Source: Eutrophocola sp049446715
GTDB taxonomy: Bacteria > Pseudomonadota > Gammaproteobacteria > Pseudomonadales > Pseudohongiellaceae
Direction of reading: 5' to 3'
DNA length: 64,000 nucleotides
NCBI GenBank assembly: GCA_049446715.1
Contig: JBMTQX010000010.1
Span: forward strand, 8,440 to 72,439
Numbering within the stretch: position 1 is the stretch's first letter; every line of letters begins with the position of its first letter. This document shows positions 46,723-55,021 of the stretch, piece after piece. The notes beneath the pieces were generated by a model. It was not told the origin of the DNA, ran no database searches, and was given only the letters and a program-made list of their open reading frames with translations. The position numbers were made by a program, and so were the translations under genes.

Positions 46723-47835
46723 ATGTCTCTGAACAGCATCAAAGAAATCATCGAGGATTTCCGCCAGGGCAAGATGGTGGTGCTGATGGATGACGAGGAT
46801 CGCGAAAACGAAGGCGATCTCATCATTGCTGCAGACAAGGTGCGCCCTGAAGACATCAATTTCATGGCCCGCTATGCCCGCGGCCTGATCTGCCTCACCC
46901 TGACCCGGGAACGTTGCCGCCAGTTGCAGTTGCCGCTGATGGTGGAAACCAGTCAGACCCCGTTCGGCTGCAACTTCACCGTTTCCATAGAGGCCTCCAC
47001 CGGGGTCACAACCGGCATTTCTGCCGCGGATCGCGCCCGCACCATCCAGGCGGCGGTTGCCCCGGATGCGAAACCCCAGGATATCATCCAGCCCGGGCAT
47101 ATTTTTCCCGTCATGGCCAACGATGGCGGCGTGTTGCGCCGCGCCGGGCATACCGAGGCGGGCTGCGACCTGGCCAAGCTGGCCGGTCTGACACCGGCCT
47201 CGGCGATCTGCGAAATCATGAACGAAGACGGCTCTATGGCGCGCAAGGACGACCTCATCAAGTTTGCCAGGGAACACGATCTGAAGATCGGCACCATCAT
47301 GGACCTGATTCATTACCGTATTGCCAATGAACAGACCATCGAGCGTATACGCGAACACACCATGCCGACTGAATTTGGCGAGTTTAGGATCTACTGTTAT
47401 CGCGACCTCATCAAGGAAGGCGGGCCGGTTCACCTGGCCCTGGTAAAAGGCGAAATCGATGCGAACGAACCCACCCTGGCCCGCGTGCTGGTAGTTGATA
47501 CTGTGCGTGACCTGCTTGGCATCGAAAACCCGGTGCAGCCGAGCTGGTCGCTACACAAGTCCCTGGCCCGCATTCAGGAGGAAGGTAAAGGCGTTGTGGT
47601 AGTATTGGCCGGCGATAAAGGCAGTGATGATGTGCTGTCACGACTGGCCACGATTGAAAAACTGAGCGACCAGGATGTGCCGGCACCGGCACCGCACGGG
47701 GTCTATCTGAACGTCGGCACCGGCTCCCAGATTCTGCGCGATGTCGGTATCGGCAAGATGCGTCTGCTGAGCTATCCGACGCGCTATGCGATTTCCGGCT
47801 TTGATCTGGAAGTGGTTGAATACATTCCCTGCTAA
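46723..47835 (+). CDS. ribBA: 3,4-dihydroxy-2-butanone 4-phosphate synthase with degenerate GTP cyclohydrolase II-like domain
   Basis: The N-terminal half (1-205) is RibB: VVLMDDEDRENEGDLIIAAD with catalytic acidic residues, and FPVMANDGGVLRRAGHTEAG. The C-terminal half has the GTP cyclohydrolase II fold (REHTMPTEFGEFRIYCYRD, KMRLLSYPTRYAISGF). It lacks the zinc-binding cysteine cluster (C-x(10)-C-x-C) and the SLRCDCG segment of active RibA. It therefore probably makes only the four-carbon unit, and a separate ribA must exist elsewhere. Such fusions are common in proteobacteria. The gene ends before a family C repeat. Confidence 0.92.
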   Translation: MSLNSIKEIIEDFRQGKMVVLMDDEDRENEGDLIIAADKVRPEDINFMARYARGLICLTLTRERCRQLQLPLMVETSQTPFGCNFTVSIEASTGVTTGISAADRARTIQAAVAPDAKPQDIIQPGHIFPVMANDGGVLRRAGHTEAGCDLAKLAGLTPASAICEIMNEDGSMARKDDLIKFAREHDLKIGTIMDLIHYRIANEQTIERIREHTMPTEFGEFRIYCYRDLIKEGGPVHLALVKGEIDANEPTLARVLVVDTVRDLLGIENPVQPSWSLHKSLARIQEEGKGVVVVLAGDKGSDDVLSRLATIEKLSDQDVPAPAPHGVYLNVGTGSQILRDVGIGKMRLLSYPTRYAISGFDLEVVEYIPC

Positions 47836-47837
47836 TC

Positions 47838-47925
47838 ATTCGGGGACAGTTTACCCATCTTATTTTTCTTAGAACGAGCTTGAAGATTACGATTTGGCCA
47901 ATGAGATAAGCAAACGGTCCCCGAT
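47838..47925. repeat. Dispersed palindrome, family C copy 1 (GGGGACAG ends)
   Basis: Imperfect terminal inverted repeats of about 26 bases: left starts ATTCGGGGACAGTTTACC (47838), right ends CAAACGGTCCCCGAT (47925). It is an 88-bp element between ribBA and ribH. Related to 53146-53225. Confidence 0.75.
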
Positions 47926-47957
47926 GACTACACCTGATTACTACAAGAGAGAACAAC

Positions 47958-48431
47958 GTGAAAATCCTGTCTGGTGAGTTTGCCGGCACAATCGCCAACT
48001 ACGCGCTGGTCGTGTCCCGCTTCAACAGCTATATCGTCGACAGTCTGGAGTCCGGCGCGATCGCTGCCCTCAGGCAGCACGGTGTTGGCGATGCCAATAT
48101 CACGGTCATGCGTGTGCCTGGCGCACTCGAGTTGCCGCTGGCGGCTAAAAAGGCTGCTGACTCGGGTGCCTTTGATGCCGTTATTGCCCTGGGTGCCGTC
48201 ATTCGCGGCAGTACCTACCATTTTGAAATCGTGTCCAACGAAAGCGCGCGCGGGCTGGCCGATATTGCCCAGGCCACCGGCTTGCCGGTTATCAACGGCG
48301 TGCTGACCGTGGACACCATTGAGCAGGCCATTGAACGGGCCGGTACCAAGGCCGGCAACAAGGGGGCCGATGCGGCACTGGCCGCCATGGAAATGGTCAG
48401 CCTGATGCGCAAGCTTGAAACCCTTTCCTGA
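47958..48431 (+). CDS. ribH: 6,7-dimethyl-8-ribityllumazine synthase
   Basis: Condenses the RibB product with the pyrimidine from RibD/phosphatase. The 157-residue protein has VVSRFNSYIVDSLESGA, RVPGALELPLAAKK and VIALGAVIRGSTYHFEIVSNE with the catalytic His. The family C repeat separates it from ribBA, so it may rely partly on its own promoter. nusB begins 16 bases after its stop. Confidence 0.95.
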   Translation: MKILSGEFAGTIANYALVVSRFNSYIVDSLESGAIAALRQHGVGDANITVMRVPGALELPLAAKKAADSGAFDAVIALGAVIRGSTYHFEIVSNESARGLADIAQATGLPVINGVLTVDTIEQAIERAGTKAGNKGADAALAAMEMVSLMRKLETLS

Positions 48432-48447
48432 GCGCCCGGAGCCTGAC

Positions 48448-48906
48448 ATGACTGACCCGGCGAGCAGCCCCGAACAACCCCGCATTGCCCATCGCAAGAA
48501 AGCTCGCAGCTTTCTCGTGCAGGCGCTATACCAGTGGCAGATTTCCGACTATCCGCTCAACGACATCGAAGCCCAGTACCGGGCAGACAACACCGGCAAG
48601 GTTGACTGGGCCTATTTTCATGAAGTGTTCACCGGCATTGCCGGTGCGACGGAGGCACTCGACAGTACCTTTGCCGGTTTCCTTGATCGTGATATCCAGA
48701 AACTGAACCCGATTGAACTGTCCATCCTGCGTATCGGGGCATACGAACTGACGAAACGCATCGATATTCCCTATCGTGTGGTCATCAACGAGTGTGTGGA
48801 CCTGGCCAAGAAATTCGGTGCCACGGAAAGCCACAAATACGTCAATGGCGTGCTCGACAAGCTGGCCCGCCAGCAGCGCAGCGTCGAGATCAACGCCGGC
48901 GCTTGA
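48448..48906 (+). CDS. nusB: Transcription antitermination factor NusB
   Basis: RNA-binding protein that acts with NusE/S10 on boxA in rRNA operons. ATG 48448 (MTDPASSPEQPR) is chosen; the longer frame from 48415 overlaps ribH. The 152-residue protein has RKKARSFLVQALYQWQ, RDIQKLNPIELSILRIGAYEL and VINECVDLAKKFGATESHKYVNGVLDKLA. The order ribH-nusB-thiL-pgpA is conserved in gammaproteobacteria. Confidence 0.96.
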   Translation: MTDPASSPEQPRIAHRKKARSFLVQALYQWQISDYPLNDIEAQYRADNTGKVDWAYFHEVFTGIAGATEALDSTFAGFLDRDIQKLNPIELSILRIGAYELTKRIDIPYRVVINECVDLAKKFGATESHKYVNGVLDKLARQQRSVEINAGA

Positions 48907-48930
48907 GGCGTCCCTAGGACAAGCACCACC

Positions 48931-49896
48931 ATGCTTTCCGAATTCGACATCATCAACAACATCTTCAGACAACCCGGCCTGGCCGCAGAGCCGGGTGCCA
49001 GCGTGCGCCTGGGTATTGGCGATGACTGTGCACTGCTGGCTGTGCCGGATGGCATGGACATGGCGGTTTCCATGGACTCGCTGGTGGAAGGAGTGCATTT
49101 TCCGCCGGGAGCACCGGCCGATCTGCTGGGCTATCGCGCCCTCATGGTGAACCTCAGTGACCTGGCCGCCATGGGCGCCACTCCCGCCGGTTTCACCCTG
49201 GCCCTGACGCTGCCGACAGCGGATGACACCTGGCTGACGGCATTCGGCGCCGGGCTCAAGGCTGGTGCGCAGCAATACCAGTGCCCCCTGATTGGTGGCA
49301 ACATTGCCCGTGGCCCCCTGAATATCACGATCCAGGTCCATGGCCTGGTCGCCAGCGGGCATGCCATCACCCGGACCGGTGCCCGTGACGGTGACCGCAT
49401 CTATGTCAGCGGTCACCTTGGTGCCTCGGCCCTGGCCATCCGTCGCCTGATGACGATCAAGGATGCCGATCCCGAACGTCGCCGTTCGGAAAGTGCCTTT
49501 TACAAACCCGTGCCCCGATTGGCGCTGGGTGCCGCCGTGACGGGTTTGGTGACAGCCGGCCTGGATATTTCCGATGGCCTGGTTGCCGACCTGGTGCATC
49601 TGTGTGCGCAAAGCGACGTGGCCGGGCAAGTAGATCTGGAAGCCGTGCCCATGGCACCAGCCCTTCATTCCCTGCCTGCAGAGGAAGCGCGCAAGCTGGC
49701 GCTAACGGGCGGTGAAGACTATGAACTCATCCTCACGGTCAGTCCGGCACAGGAAGCGGCGTTTGTCGCTGCGGCGCGGGCTTTGGATATACCCGTCCAT
49801 GCCATCGGGGATATCGTGCAGGGCGCTGGCGTCACCTGCCTGGACAGTGCCGGTCACCCGGTGGCGATGGCTGACACTGGCTGGCGTCACTTTTAA
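48931..49896 (+). CDS. thiL: Thiamine-monophosphate kinase
   Basis: Phosphorylates thiamine monophosphate to thiamine diphosphate with ATP. The 321-residue protein has LGIGDDCALLAVP, MDSLVEGVHFPP, MVNLSDLAAMGATPAGFTLALTLP, GDRIYVSGHLGASALA and LTGGEDYELILTV, as in ThiL/PurM-type enzymes. It follows nusB by 24 bases. No TPP riboswitch is seen ahead of it. Confidence 0.95.
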   Translation: MLSEFDIINNIFRQPGLAAEPGASVRLGIGDDCALLAVPDGMDMAVSMDSLVEGVHFPPGAPADLLGYRALMVNLSDLAAMGATPAGFTLALTLPTADDTWLTAFGAGLKAGAQQYQCPLIGGNIARGPLNITIQVHGLVASGHAITRTGARDGDRIYVSGHLGASALAIRRLMTIKDADPERRRSESAFYKPVPRLALGAAVTGLVTAGLDISDGLVADLVHLCAQSDVAGQVDLEAVPMAPALHSLPAEEARKLALTGGEDYELILTVSPAQEAAFVAAARALDIPVHAIGDIVQGAGVTCLDSAGHPVAMADTGWRHF

Positions 49897-49953
49897 TGAC
49901 TCACGTCACGTACCGTTGTATGACACTTAATCCCAATCACCGACGAGCCATGT

Positions 49954-50442
49954 ATGCCCTCAGCCAGTGATGACCGCTTTGCGATTCTGAAGAACCCTGT
50001 GCATCTGCTCGCCTTCGGGTTCGGATCGGGCCTGTCGCCTAAGGCACCGGGTACGGTCGGCACGCTGGTGGCGATCCCGCTGTACCTGTTATTGGTGCAG
50101 TTGTCGCTGCCGCTTTATCTGGCCGCCATCATGCTGGCTTTCATTGCGGGTATCTGGCTGTGTGGACGCACTGCCCATGACCTGGGCGTGCATGATCATG
50201 GCGGTATAGTCTGGGACGAATTCGTCGGCTTCTGGATCACCATGATCCTGGTGCCCCTGACCTGGTACTGGGTGCTGGCCGGCTTCATTGCCTTCCGGGT
50301 CTTCGATATTCTCAAACCCTTTCCCATCGGCTGGCTCGACAGGAAAATCGGCGGCGGCCTCGGCATCATGATCGATGATGTCATCGCCGGGCTTTATGCG
50401 GCGCTTGTCATTCAGCTGTTGATGGCCCTGACGGGCTTTTGA
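49954..50442 (+). CDS. pgpA: Phosphatidylglycerophosphatase A
   Basis: Inner-membrane enzyme that dephosphorylates phosphatidylglycerol phosphate. The 162-residue protein has FGFGSGLSPKAPGTVGTLVA, several membrane segments, GIVWDEFVGFWITM and GLGIMIDDVIAGLYAAL, as in PgpA. It closes the glyA to pgpA run. Confidence 0.95.
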   Translation: MPSASDDRFAILKNPVHLLAFGFGSGLSPKAPGTVGTLVAIPLYLLLVQLSLPLYLAAIMLAFIAGIWLCGRTAHDLGVHDHGGIVWDEFVGFWITMILVPLTWYWVLAGFIAFRVFDILKPFPIGWLDRKIGGGLGIMIDDVIAGLYAALVIQLLMALTGF

Positions 50443-50540
50443 CGCCGGTATTCCCGGCAAATTTGCGAGTTGGATTAAGCCGCATGGACCTGATGTTTAC
50501 TGGATCGGGGGAGTAGGAAATGTCACCAGGACCCGGTAGC

Positions 50541-51254
50541 TCAATCGTGGCTCGACGCCTCATCGGTCGTCGAACTCTCTAAACTCTTCAAAACCATCAT
50601 ATTCCGGAATGCGATCACGTCCCGGTAGCGGGGGGCGGTGTCACGAAACCGTCGTGAGCGATTTTCGTGTATCACCTTTCCATCGTTATCGCGCACATTG
50701 AGCTGGCCGCTGCCGCCACGCCGGACAACCACATGCCTGCCTACATCGCGCACATTCATGTCGCCGCTGCCATCGCTCAGGGTGATCGTGCCACCCACGC
50801 CAATCACGGTAATTTCACCGGAGCCATCGGCTATATCGACATCTCCTTCGACAGCCAGTGCGTGGGGGCCGTCGCGGATATCCAGGTTGCGGCCAACGGT
50901 ATCCACCAGGATGCTGCCCGAACCGTCATCGATGCTGAGATGGCCACCAATTTCCCGCGCCTCGATTTCTCCCGAGCCGTCCTTAACGACCACGTTGCCG
51001 CAAATGCCCTTGATGTCGATCGGGCCGGAGCCATCGGACCGTGTCAGGTCACCCTTGATAGTGTTGATCTGAACCGGGCCGGCGCCGGTGCGCAGTTCAA
51101 TATCGCCGGTCACCCGGGTAATGATGACCTCGCCCCGATAGTCGTGGATCTCCAGATTGATAACGTCGGGTGCCCTCACCTCAAGATGGGAAAAGGGGCT
51201 TTTCTTGCCATCCCTGAACAGGTCGATCAGGCCGGCCTGTATCAGTCGTTTCAT
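50541..51254 (-). CDS. Beta-helix repeat protein with DGSG motifs (DUF4097-like)
   Basis: A 237-residue protein of unknown function. ATG 51254 (MKRLIQAGLIDLFRDG) is chosen because AAGGA lies 6 bases upstream; the open frame extends further 5' but that part lacks protein-like character. From about residue 45 to 205 there are seven or so units with the spacing GD-I-x(n)-DGSGxI, for example SDGSGPIDIKG, KDGSGEIEAREIG, DDGSGSILVD, ADGSGEITVIG and SDGSGDMNVRDVG. This pattern predicts a right-handed beta-helix of the DUF4097 type. There is no signal peptide. The C-terminus is basic then acidic. Confidence 0.75.
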   Translation of the reverse strand: MKRLIQAGLIDLFRDGKKSPFSHLEVRAPDVINLEIHDYRGEVIITRVTGDIELRTGAGPVQINTIKGDLTRSDGSGPIDIKGICGNVVVKDGSGEIEAREIGGHLSIDDGSGSILVDTVGRNLDIRDGPHALAVEGDVDIADGSGEITVIGVGGTITLSDGSGDMNVRDVGRHVVVRRGGSGQLNVRDNDGKVIHENRSRRFRDTAPRYRDVIAFRNMMVLKSLESSTTDEASSHD

Positions 51255-51693
51255 GAAGGATCCTTGCCAATTCATGTTGTTGTGCTTTTCAGTACTCTGA
51301 CGCATGCGCTTCACCGAAAGTATGATTGCTGTCCCTGTGCGGTTGTCCTTGCTGACGGTCAACAGCCGCCCCGGGGGATTGCTGACCAGGGCTATCTCTG
51401 GTTGCGTATCGCATGATCCTTGCCAACTTCTGCGCTTAGCTAACTGATTGAAAAGCCTATAAATAATTGTTTCTGGTGAGCTTGGTGGTGAAGATGCATG
51501 GTGGTTTCGCCCATATCTTGGTGAATCCGCCAGCGGCCGGATACAGGCTGGTAATGGCCTTGTCAGGCTGAGATGTTTATACTTGCACCCCCCGATTTTC
51601 CCCTTGCTCCGGCAGGGTTCCGAAAAGGGTTCGTAAGCGTCGAGCATACGATGCTGAACACAATTCAACCTGAGTTCCTGGAGAGACCAATCC
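51255..51693. other. 439-bp divergent intergenic region
   Basis: Lies between the DGSG protein and the aldehyde dehydrogenase. The minus-strand open frame through it lacks codon structure or family features and is treated as chance. It probably contains both promoters; no strong element is recognised. Confidence 0.5.
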
Positions 51694-53124
51694 ATGCGTG
51701 AATACATGCAGTTCTACATCAACGGCGAGTGGGTAGACCCGGTCACCCCGCTTTCCCTGGATGTCATTGATCCGGCCACTGAAGTCGTTGCAGGTCATAT
51801 CAGCCTGGGCAGTGCCGCAGACGTGGACAAGGCGGTCGAAGCCGCTGCAGCCGCCTTTGAGTCCTGGTCAGCCACCGGCCGTGAAGAGCGCCTGGCCATC
51901 CTTAACCGCGTGGTGGAAGAATTTGAAAAGCGTGTCCCGGAAATTGGTGCTGCCATTACCGAAGAAATGGGTGCGCCGAAATGGTTGGCCGACGGTACCC
52001 AGGCCGCCATTGGTGTGAATCATTTCAAGACTGCCGTGAAGGTCCTGGAAACGTTTCAGTTCGAGGAAGACCGCGGCACCAGCCGTATCGCCCGTGAGCC
52101 GATCGGCGTCTGTGGTTTCATCACGCCCTGGAACTGGCCCATTCACCAGATCTGCGCCAAGGTGGCGCCGGCCCTGGCCGTGGGTTGTACCGTGGTGCTG
52201 AAACCGTCCGAAATTGCTCCGTTTTCCGCCAAGCTGTTTGCAGATGTGCTGGATGCTGCAGGCGTGCCTGCCGGTGTCTTCAACCTGGTCAACGGTCTCG
52301 GCCCGGAAGTCGGGCAGGCGATTGCGGCGCACCGCAAAGTGGACATGGTGTCCATCACCGGTTCCACCCGTGCCGGCATCCAGGTGGCCGAAGCGGCCGC
52401 CAAGACCGTCAAGCGCGTGCACCAGGAACTGGGTGGCAAGAGCCCCAACATCATACTGGAAGACGCCGACCTGCAGGCTGCCGTTACCGGCGGCATCAAC
52501 GGCATCATGATGAATTCCGGGCAGTCCTGTCGTGCGCCCACGCGCATGCTGGTGCCCAACAAGTTAATGGATGAGGTCTGCGCCATTGCCAAGGAGGCTG
52601 CCGAAAGCTGGGCACCCGGCGATCCTAAGGCAGACAGCAAGATGGGTCCGGTCATTTCCGCGCCACAGTGGGAAAAGATCCAGGGCCTGATCCACAGGGG
52701 TGTGGAGCAGGGCGCGGCGCTGGTCACCGGCGGCGAAGGTAAGCCGGCAGGCCTGGAGCAGGGCTATTACGTGAAGCCCACCGTGTTCCGCGACGTGAAG
52801 AACGATATGGATATCGCCAGGGAAGAAATTTTCGGACCTGTCCTCAGCATTATTGGCTATGACACGGAAGAAGAAGCTATCGCCATTGCCAACGACACCG
52901 ACTACGGCCTCGGCGGTTATGTCCACAGCAAGGACATTGAACATGCCCGCCAGGTAGCGGCAAAAATCCGGGCCGGTTATATCAGTATCAACAATGCAGG
53001 CCTCGACTTGAATGCCCCGTTTGGCGGATACAAGCAATCCGGCAATGGCAGGGAATTCAGCGACCAGGCCTTTGGTGAGTTTCTGGAGTACAAGTCCCTT
53101 CTGGGCTATACACCGGCAGCTTAA
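51694..53124 (+). CDS. NAD(P)-dependent aldehyde dehydrogenase
   Basis: A 476-residue ALDH-superfamily enzyme. The NAD-binding domain has GFITPWNWPIHQICAKVAPAL and VVLKPSEIAPFSA. Catalytic residues are Glu about 245 in HQELGGKSPNIIL and Cys about 279 in NSGQSCRAPTRML, with EEIFGPVLSIIGYDTEEEA and NAPFGGYKQSGNGREF in the C-terminal part. Residues near the substrate tunnel do not fix the substrate. A family C repeat and the O-demethylase gene follow, so oxidation of an aromatic or small aldehyde is possible. Confidence 0.93.
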   Translation: MREYMQFYINGEWVDPVTPLSLDVIDPATEVVAGHISLGSAADVDKAVEAAAAAFESWSATGREERLAILNRVVEEFEKRVPEIGAAITEEMGAPKWLADGTQAAIGVNHFKTAVKVLETFQFEEDRGTSRIAREPIGVCGFITPWNWPIHQICAKVAPALAVGCTVVLKPSEIAPFSAKLFADVLDAAGVPAGVFNLVNGLGPEVGQAIAAHRKVDMVSITGSTRAGIQVAEAAAKTVKRVHQELGGKSPNIILEDADLQAAVTGGINGIMMNSGQSCRAPTRMLVPNKLMDEVCAIAKEAAESWAPGDPKADSKMGPVISAPQWEKIQGLIHRGVEQGAALVTGGEGKPAGLEQGYYVKPTVFRDVKNDMDIAREEIFGPVLSIIGYDTEEEAIAIANDTDYGLGGYVHSKDIEHARQVAAKIRAGYISINNAGLDLNAPFGGYKQSGNGREFSDQAFGEFLEYKSLLGYTPAA

Positions 53125-53125
53125 A

Positions 53126-53141
53126 GCACTGGGGGCAGTGC
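53126..53141. other. Small hairpin after the aldehyde dehydrogenase gene
   Basis: A six-bp stem GCACTG/CAGTGC with a GGGG loop immediately after the stop. It lacks a T-run, so it is not a standard terminator. Confidence 0.4.
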
Positions 53142-53145
53142 ACCA

Positions 53146-53225
53146 ATTCGGGGGCAGTTAACTTAATTCAGTTAGGCCAGGGGAGATCTTGGCCAGGTGC
53201 TGAATTAAGTAAACTGTCCCCGAAT
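53146..53225. repeat. Dispersed palindrome, family C copy 2
   Basis: Terminal 26-base inverted repeats, identical at 24 positions: left ATTCGGGGGCAGTTAACTT (53146), right ending ACTGTCCCCGAAT (53225). An inner GGCCA/TGGCC stem is also present. It resembles the element at 47838. Confidence 0.82.
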
Positions 53226-53299
53226 CATCAGGTCATTGTCCCCTGATTTTAAACGGGTTTTGTGCCACTGTGTCACCGTCATGGACGGCCCGAATGGCA

Positions 53300-53328
53300 T
53301 TGCAAAAACAAGGCTTTACCTGTATCGT
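53300..53328 (+). promoter_or_regulatory. Candidate promoter of the O-demethylase gene
   Basis: TTGCAA (53300-53305), a 17-base spacer and TATCGT (53323-53328), about 45 bases upstream of the ATG. Both boxes match 4 of 6. Confidence 0.35.
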
Positions 53329-53373
53329 ACCGCCTTTTTTTCGACCCCAAAAACTTAGAGGAAATCAACAACA

Positions 53374-54765
53374 ATGAGCAAGAGCTTAGAAGACTTATTG
53401 CAGAGTGTTGACAGCCCGGTTGAGATGATGCGCAACTCCAAGATAGGCGCCTACGTCTATCCAGTTGTCGCACCGGAATTCCACAACTGGCGCAGTGAAC
53501 AGGAAGCATGGCGCGAATCAGCAGTACTGTTCGACCAGAGCCACCACATGGTGGACATCTACATCAAAGGTCCGGACGCCATCAAACTGCTGTCAGACAC
53601 CGCGATCAACAGCTTTGAAAACTTCCCGGTTAACCGTGCCAAGCAGTACGTGCCGGTCAGCTACTCAGGCCACGTCATTGGTGACGGTATCCTCTTCCAC
53701 CTGGCCCAGAACGAGCTGGTGTTTGTAGGCCGCGCCCCTTCAGCCAACTGGATTCGCTTCCACGCTGAAACCGGCGGCTACGATGTAGAAATCATTCACG
53801 ACGACCGCTCCCCGTCACGTCCGATGGGCAAGCCGGTAACTCGTATCTCCTACCGCTATCAGATTCAGGGTCCCAACGCCTGGCCGATCATTGAAAAACT
53901 GAACGGTGGTGCTGTAGAGCAGCTGAAATTCTTCCACATGGCTGACATGAACATCGACGGTACCCGCGTACGCACCCTGCGTCACGGTATGGCCGGTGCA
54001 CCTGGTCTGGAAATCTGGGGTCCGTACGAAGACGGCGAGCGCATCAAGAATGCGATCCTGGAAGCTGGTGAGGAATTCGGCATCGTACCGGTAGGTTCCA
54101 ACGCCTATGCCTCCAACACCCTGGAGTCTGGCTGGATTCCTTCTCCGCTGCCTGCTGTTTACACCGATGATCGCATGAAGTCTTATCGTGAGTGGCTGCC
54201 GGCTGCCAGCTACGAAGGTACCGCTGCTATCGCCGGTTCCTACGTGTCTGACAACGTAGAAGACTATTACACCACGCCTTATGAGCTGGGTTACGGTCCT
54301 TTCATCAAGTTCGACCATGACTTCATCGGCCGTGACGCCCTGGAAGCCATGCAGAACAATGAACACCGCAAGAAAGTGACCTTCCAGTGGAACAGCGAAG
54401 ACGTGGTTAAAGCCTACGCTACCCTGTTCGAAAAAGGTCAGCACGCCAAGTACATCAACATCCCGATTGCGAACTACGGCAACTCTTCCTTCGACACCAT
54501 CCTGGGTGGCGACAAGGTTGTGGGTCTGTCCATGTTCTCCGGCTACAGCTACAACGAGCGCAGCTGCCTGTCCCTGGGTACTGTTGATCCCGATATCGAA
54601 ATCGGTACTGAAGTTGTTCTGGTCTGGGGTGAAGATCCTGCGACCGAGAAAACCACTGTTGAAGACAAGAGCACCGCGATCAACATCCGTGCCCGCGTCT
54701 CTCCGGTGCCTTACGCAGAAGTTGTTCGCGACTCCTACGTTGAAGGTTCATGGCGCAAGAAGTAA
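53374..54765 (+). CDS. LigM/DesA-type tetrahydrofolate-dependent O-demethylase (GcvT fold)
   Basis: A 463-residue aminomethyltransferase-fold enzyme. Comparing from memory, it follows Sphingobium LigM (vanillate/3-O-methylgallate) and DesA (syringate) along its length: EMMRNSKIGAYVYPVVAPEF, LFDQSHHMVDIYIKG, HVIGDGILFHLAQNE, RSPSRPMGKPVTRISYRYQI, RTLRHGMAGAPGLEIWGPYE, LESGWIPSPLPAVYTDD and YGPFIKFDHDFIGRDALEA. It would transfer a methyl group from a methoxyaromatic (or similar substrate) to tetrahydrofolate. Codon use is strongly biased (for example toward CTG, GGT and AAC), suggesting high expression. It is a single gene with a terminator at 54792. Unlike in Sphingobium, no ligH/metF sits beside it. 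Confidence 0.85.
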   Translation: MSKSLEDLLQSVDSPVEMMRNSKIGAYVYPVVAPEFHNWRSEQEAWRESAVLFDQSHHMVDIYIKGPDAIKLLSDTAINSFENFPVNRAKQYVPVSYSGHVIGDGILFHLAQNELVFVGRAPSANWIRFHAETGGYDVEIIHDDRSPSRPMGKPVTRISYRYQIQGPNAWPIIEKLNGGAVEQLKFFHMADMNIDGTRVRTLRHGMAGAPGLEIWGPYEDGERIKNAILEAGEEFGIVPVGSNAYASNTLESGWIPSPLPAVYTDDRMKSYREWLPAASYEGTAAIAGSYVSDNVEDYYTTPYELGYGPFIKFDHDFIGRDALEAMQNNEHRKKVTFQWNSEDVVKAYATLFEKGQHAKYINIPIANYGNSSFDTILGGDKVVGLSMFSGYSYNERSCLSLGTVDPDIEIGTEVVLVWGEDPATEKTTVEDKSTAINIRARVSPVPYAEVVRDSYVEGSWRKK

Positions 54766-54791
54766 GCCTTGCTGTCATAACCAGTGCTTAG

Positions 54792-54822
54792 AAAAAAACC
54801 CGGGCAATGCCCGGGTTTTTTT
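54792..54822. terminator. Bidirectional terminator after the O-demethylase gene
   Basis: Stem CCCGGGC/GCCCGGG (54799-54805 with 54809-54815) between A7 and T8 runs. Confidence 0.93.
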
Positions 54823-54837
54823 TGCCTGCCAGAAAAG

Positions 54838-54864
54838 AATCAAAGGGGTCAGAGCCACTTGATT
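54838..54864. repeat. Dispersed palindrome, family D copy 1
   Basis: AATCAAAGGGGTCAGAGCC followed by ACTTGATT: an imperfect palindrome that shares its first 19 bases with the element at 63963. Confidence 0.7.
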
Positions 54865-54959
54865 GCTTGGATTCCAGCGCTCGGCATTTATCCAAACGAG
54901 TGGTGCCATTAAGATTTGCGCAAAAAATTGGCACGATAGCGCCCGTATCTTTCTTCTGA

Positions 54960-55005
54960 GATGGGGGCGACCCGATCGCTCACTCATTGCCAGGGGACGA
55001 CCCTT
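54960..55005 (+). promoter_or_regulatory. Probable guanidine-II (mini-ykkC) riboswitch
   Basis: Two small hairpins end 17 bases before the guanidinium exporter ATG. Hairpin 2 is AGGGG-ACGA-CCCTT (54992-55005), with the conserved ACGR loop. Hairpin 1 is GATGGGG-GCGA-CCCGATC (54960-54977), with loop GCGA, a departure from ACGR. The 14-base linker is within the usual range. Position and downstream gene match the class that switches on SMR exporters when guanidine is present. Confidence 0.72.
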
Positions 55006-55021
55006 CATTGAAGCGGTCGTT

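Noticed and set aside
45697..47433. 578-codon open frame on the minus strand over ribD-ribE-ribBA
   Set aside because: It is antisense to well-supported riboflavin genes and its product has no domain pattern; GC bias keeps the frame open.
47836..47957. FMN riboswitch before ribH
   Set aside because: No FMN-element consensus; the sequence is better explained as a family C inverted repeat.
51255..51707. N-terminal extension of the DGSG protein (151 extra codons)
   Set aside because: No protein-like pattern, poor ribosome-binding sites, and a good AAGGA just before the ATG at 51254.
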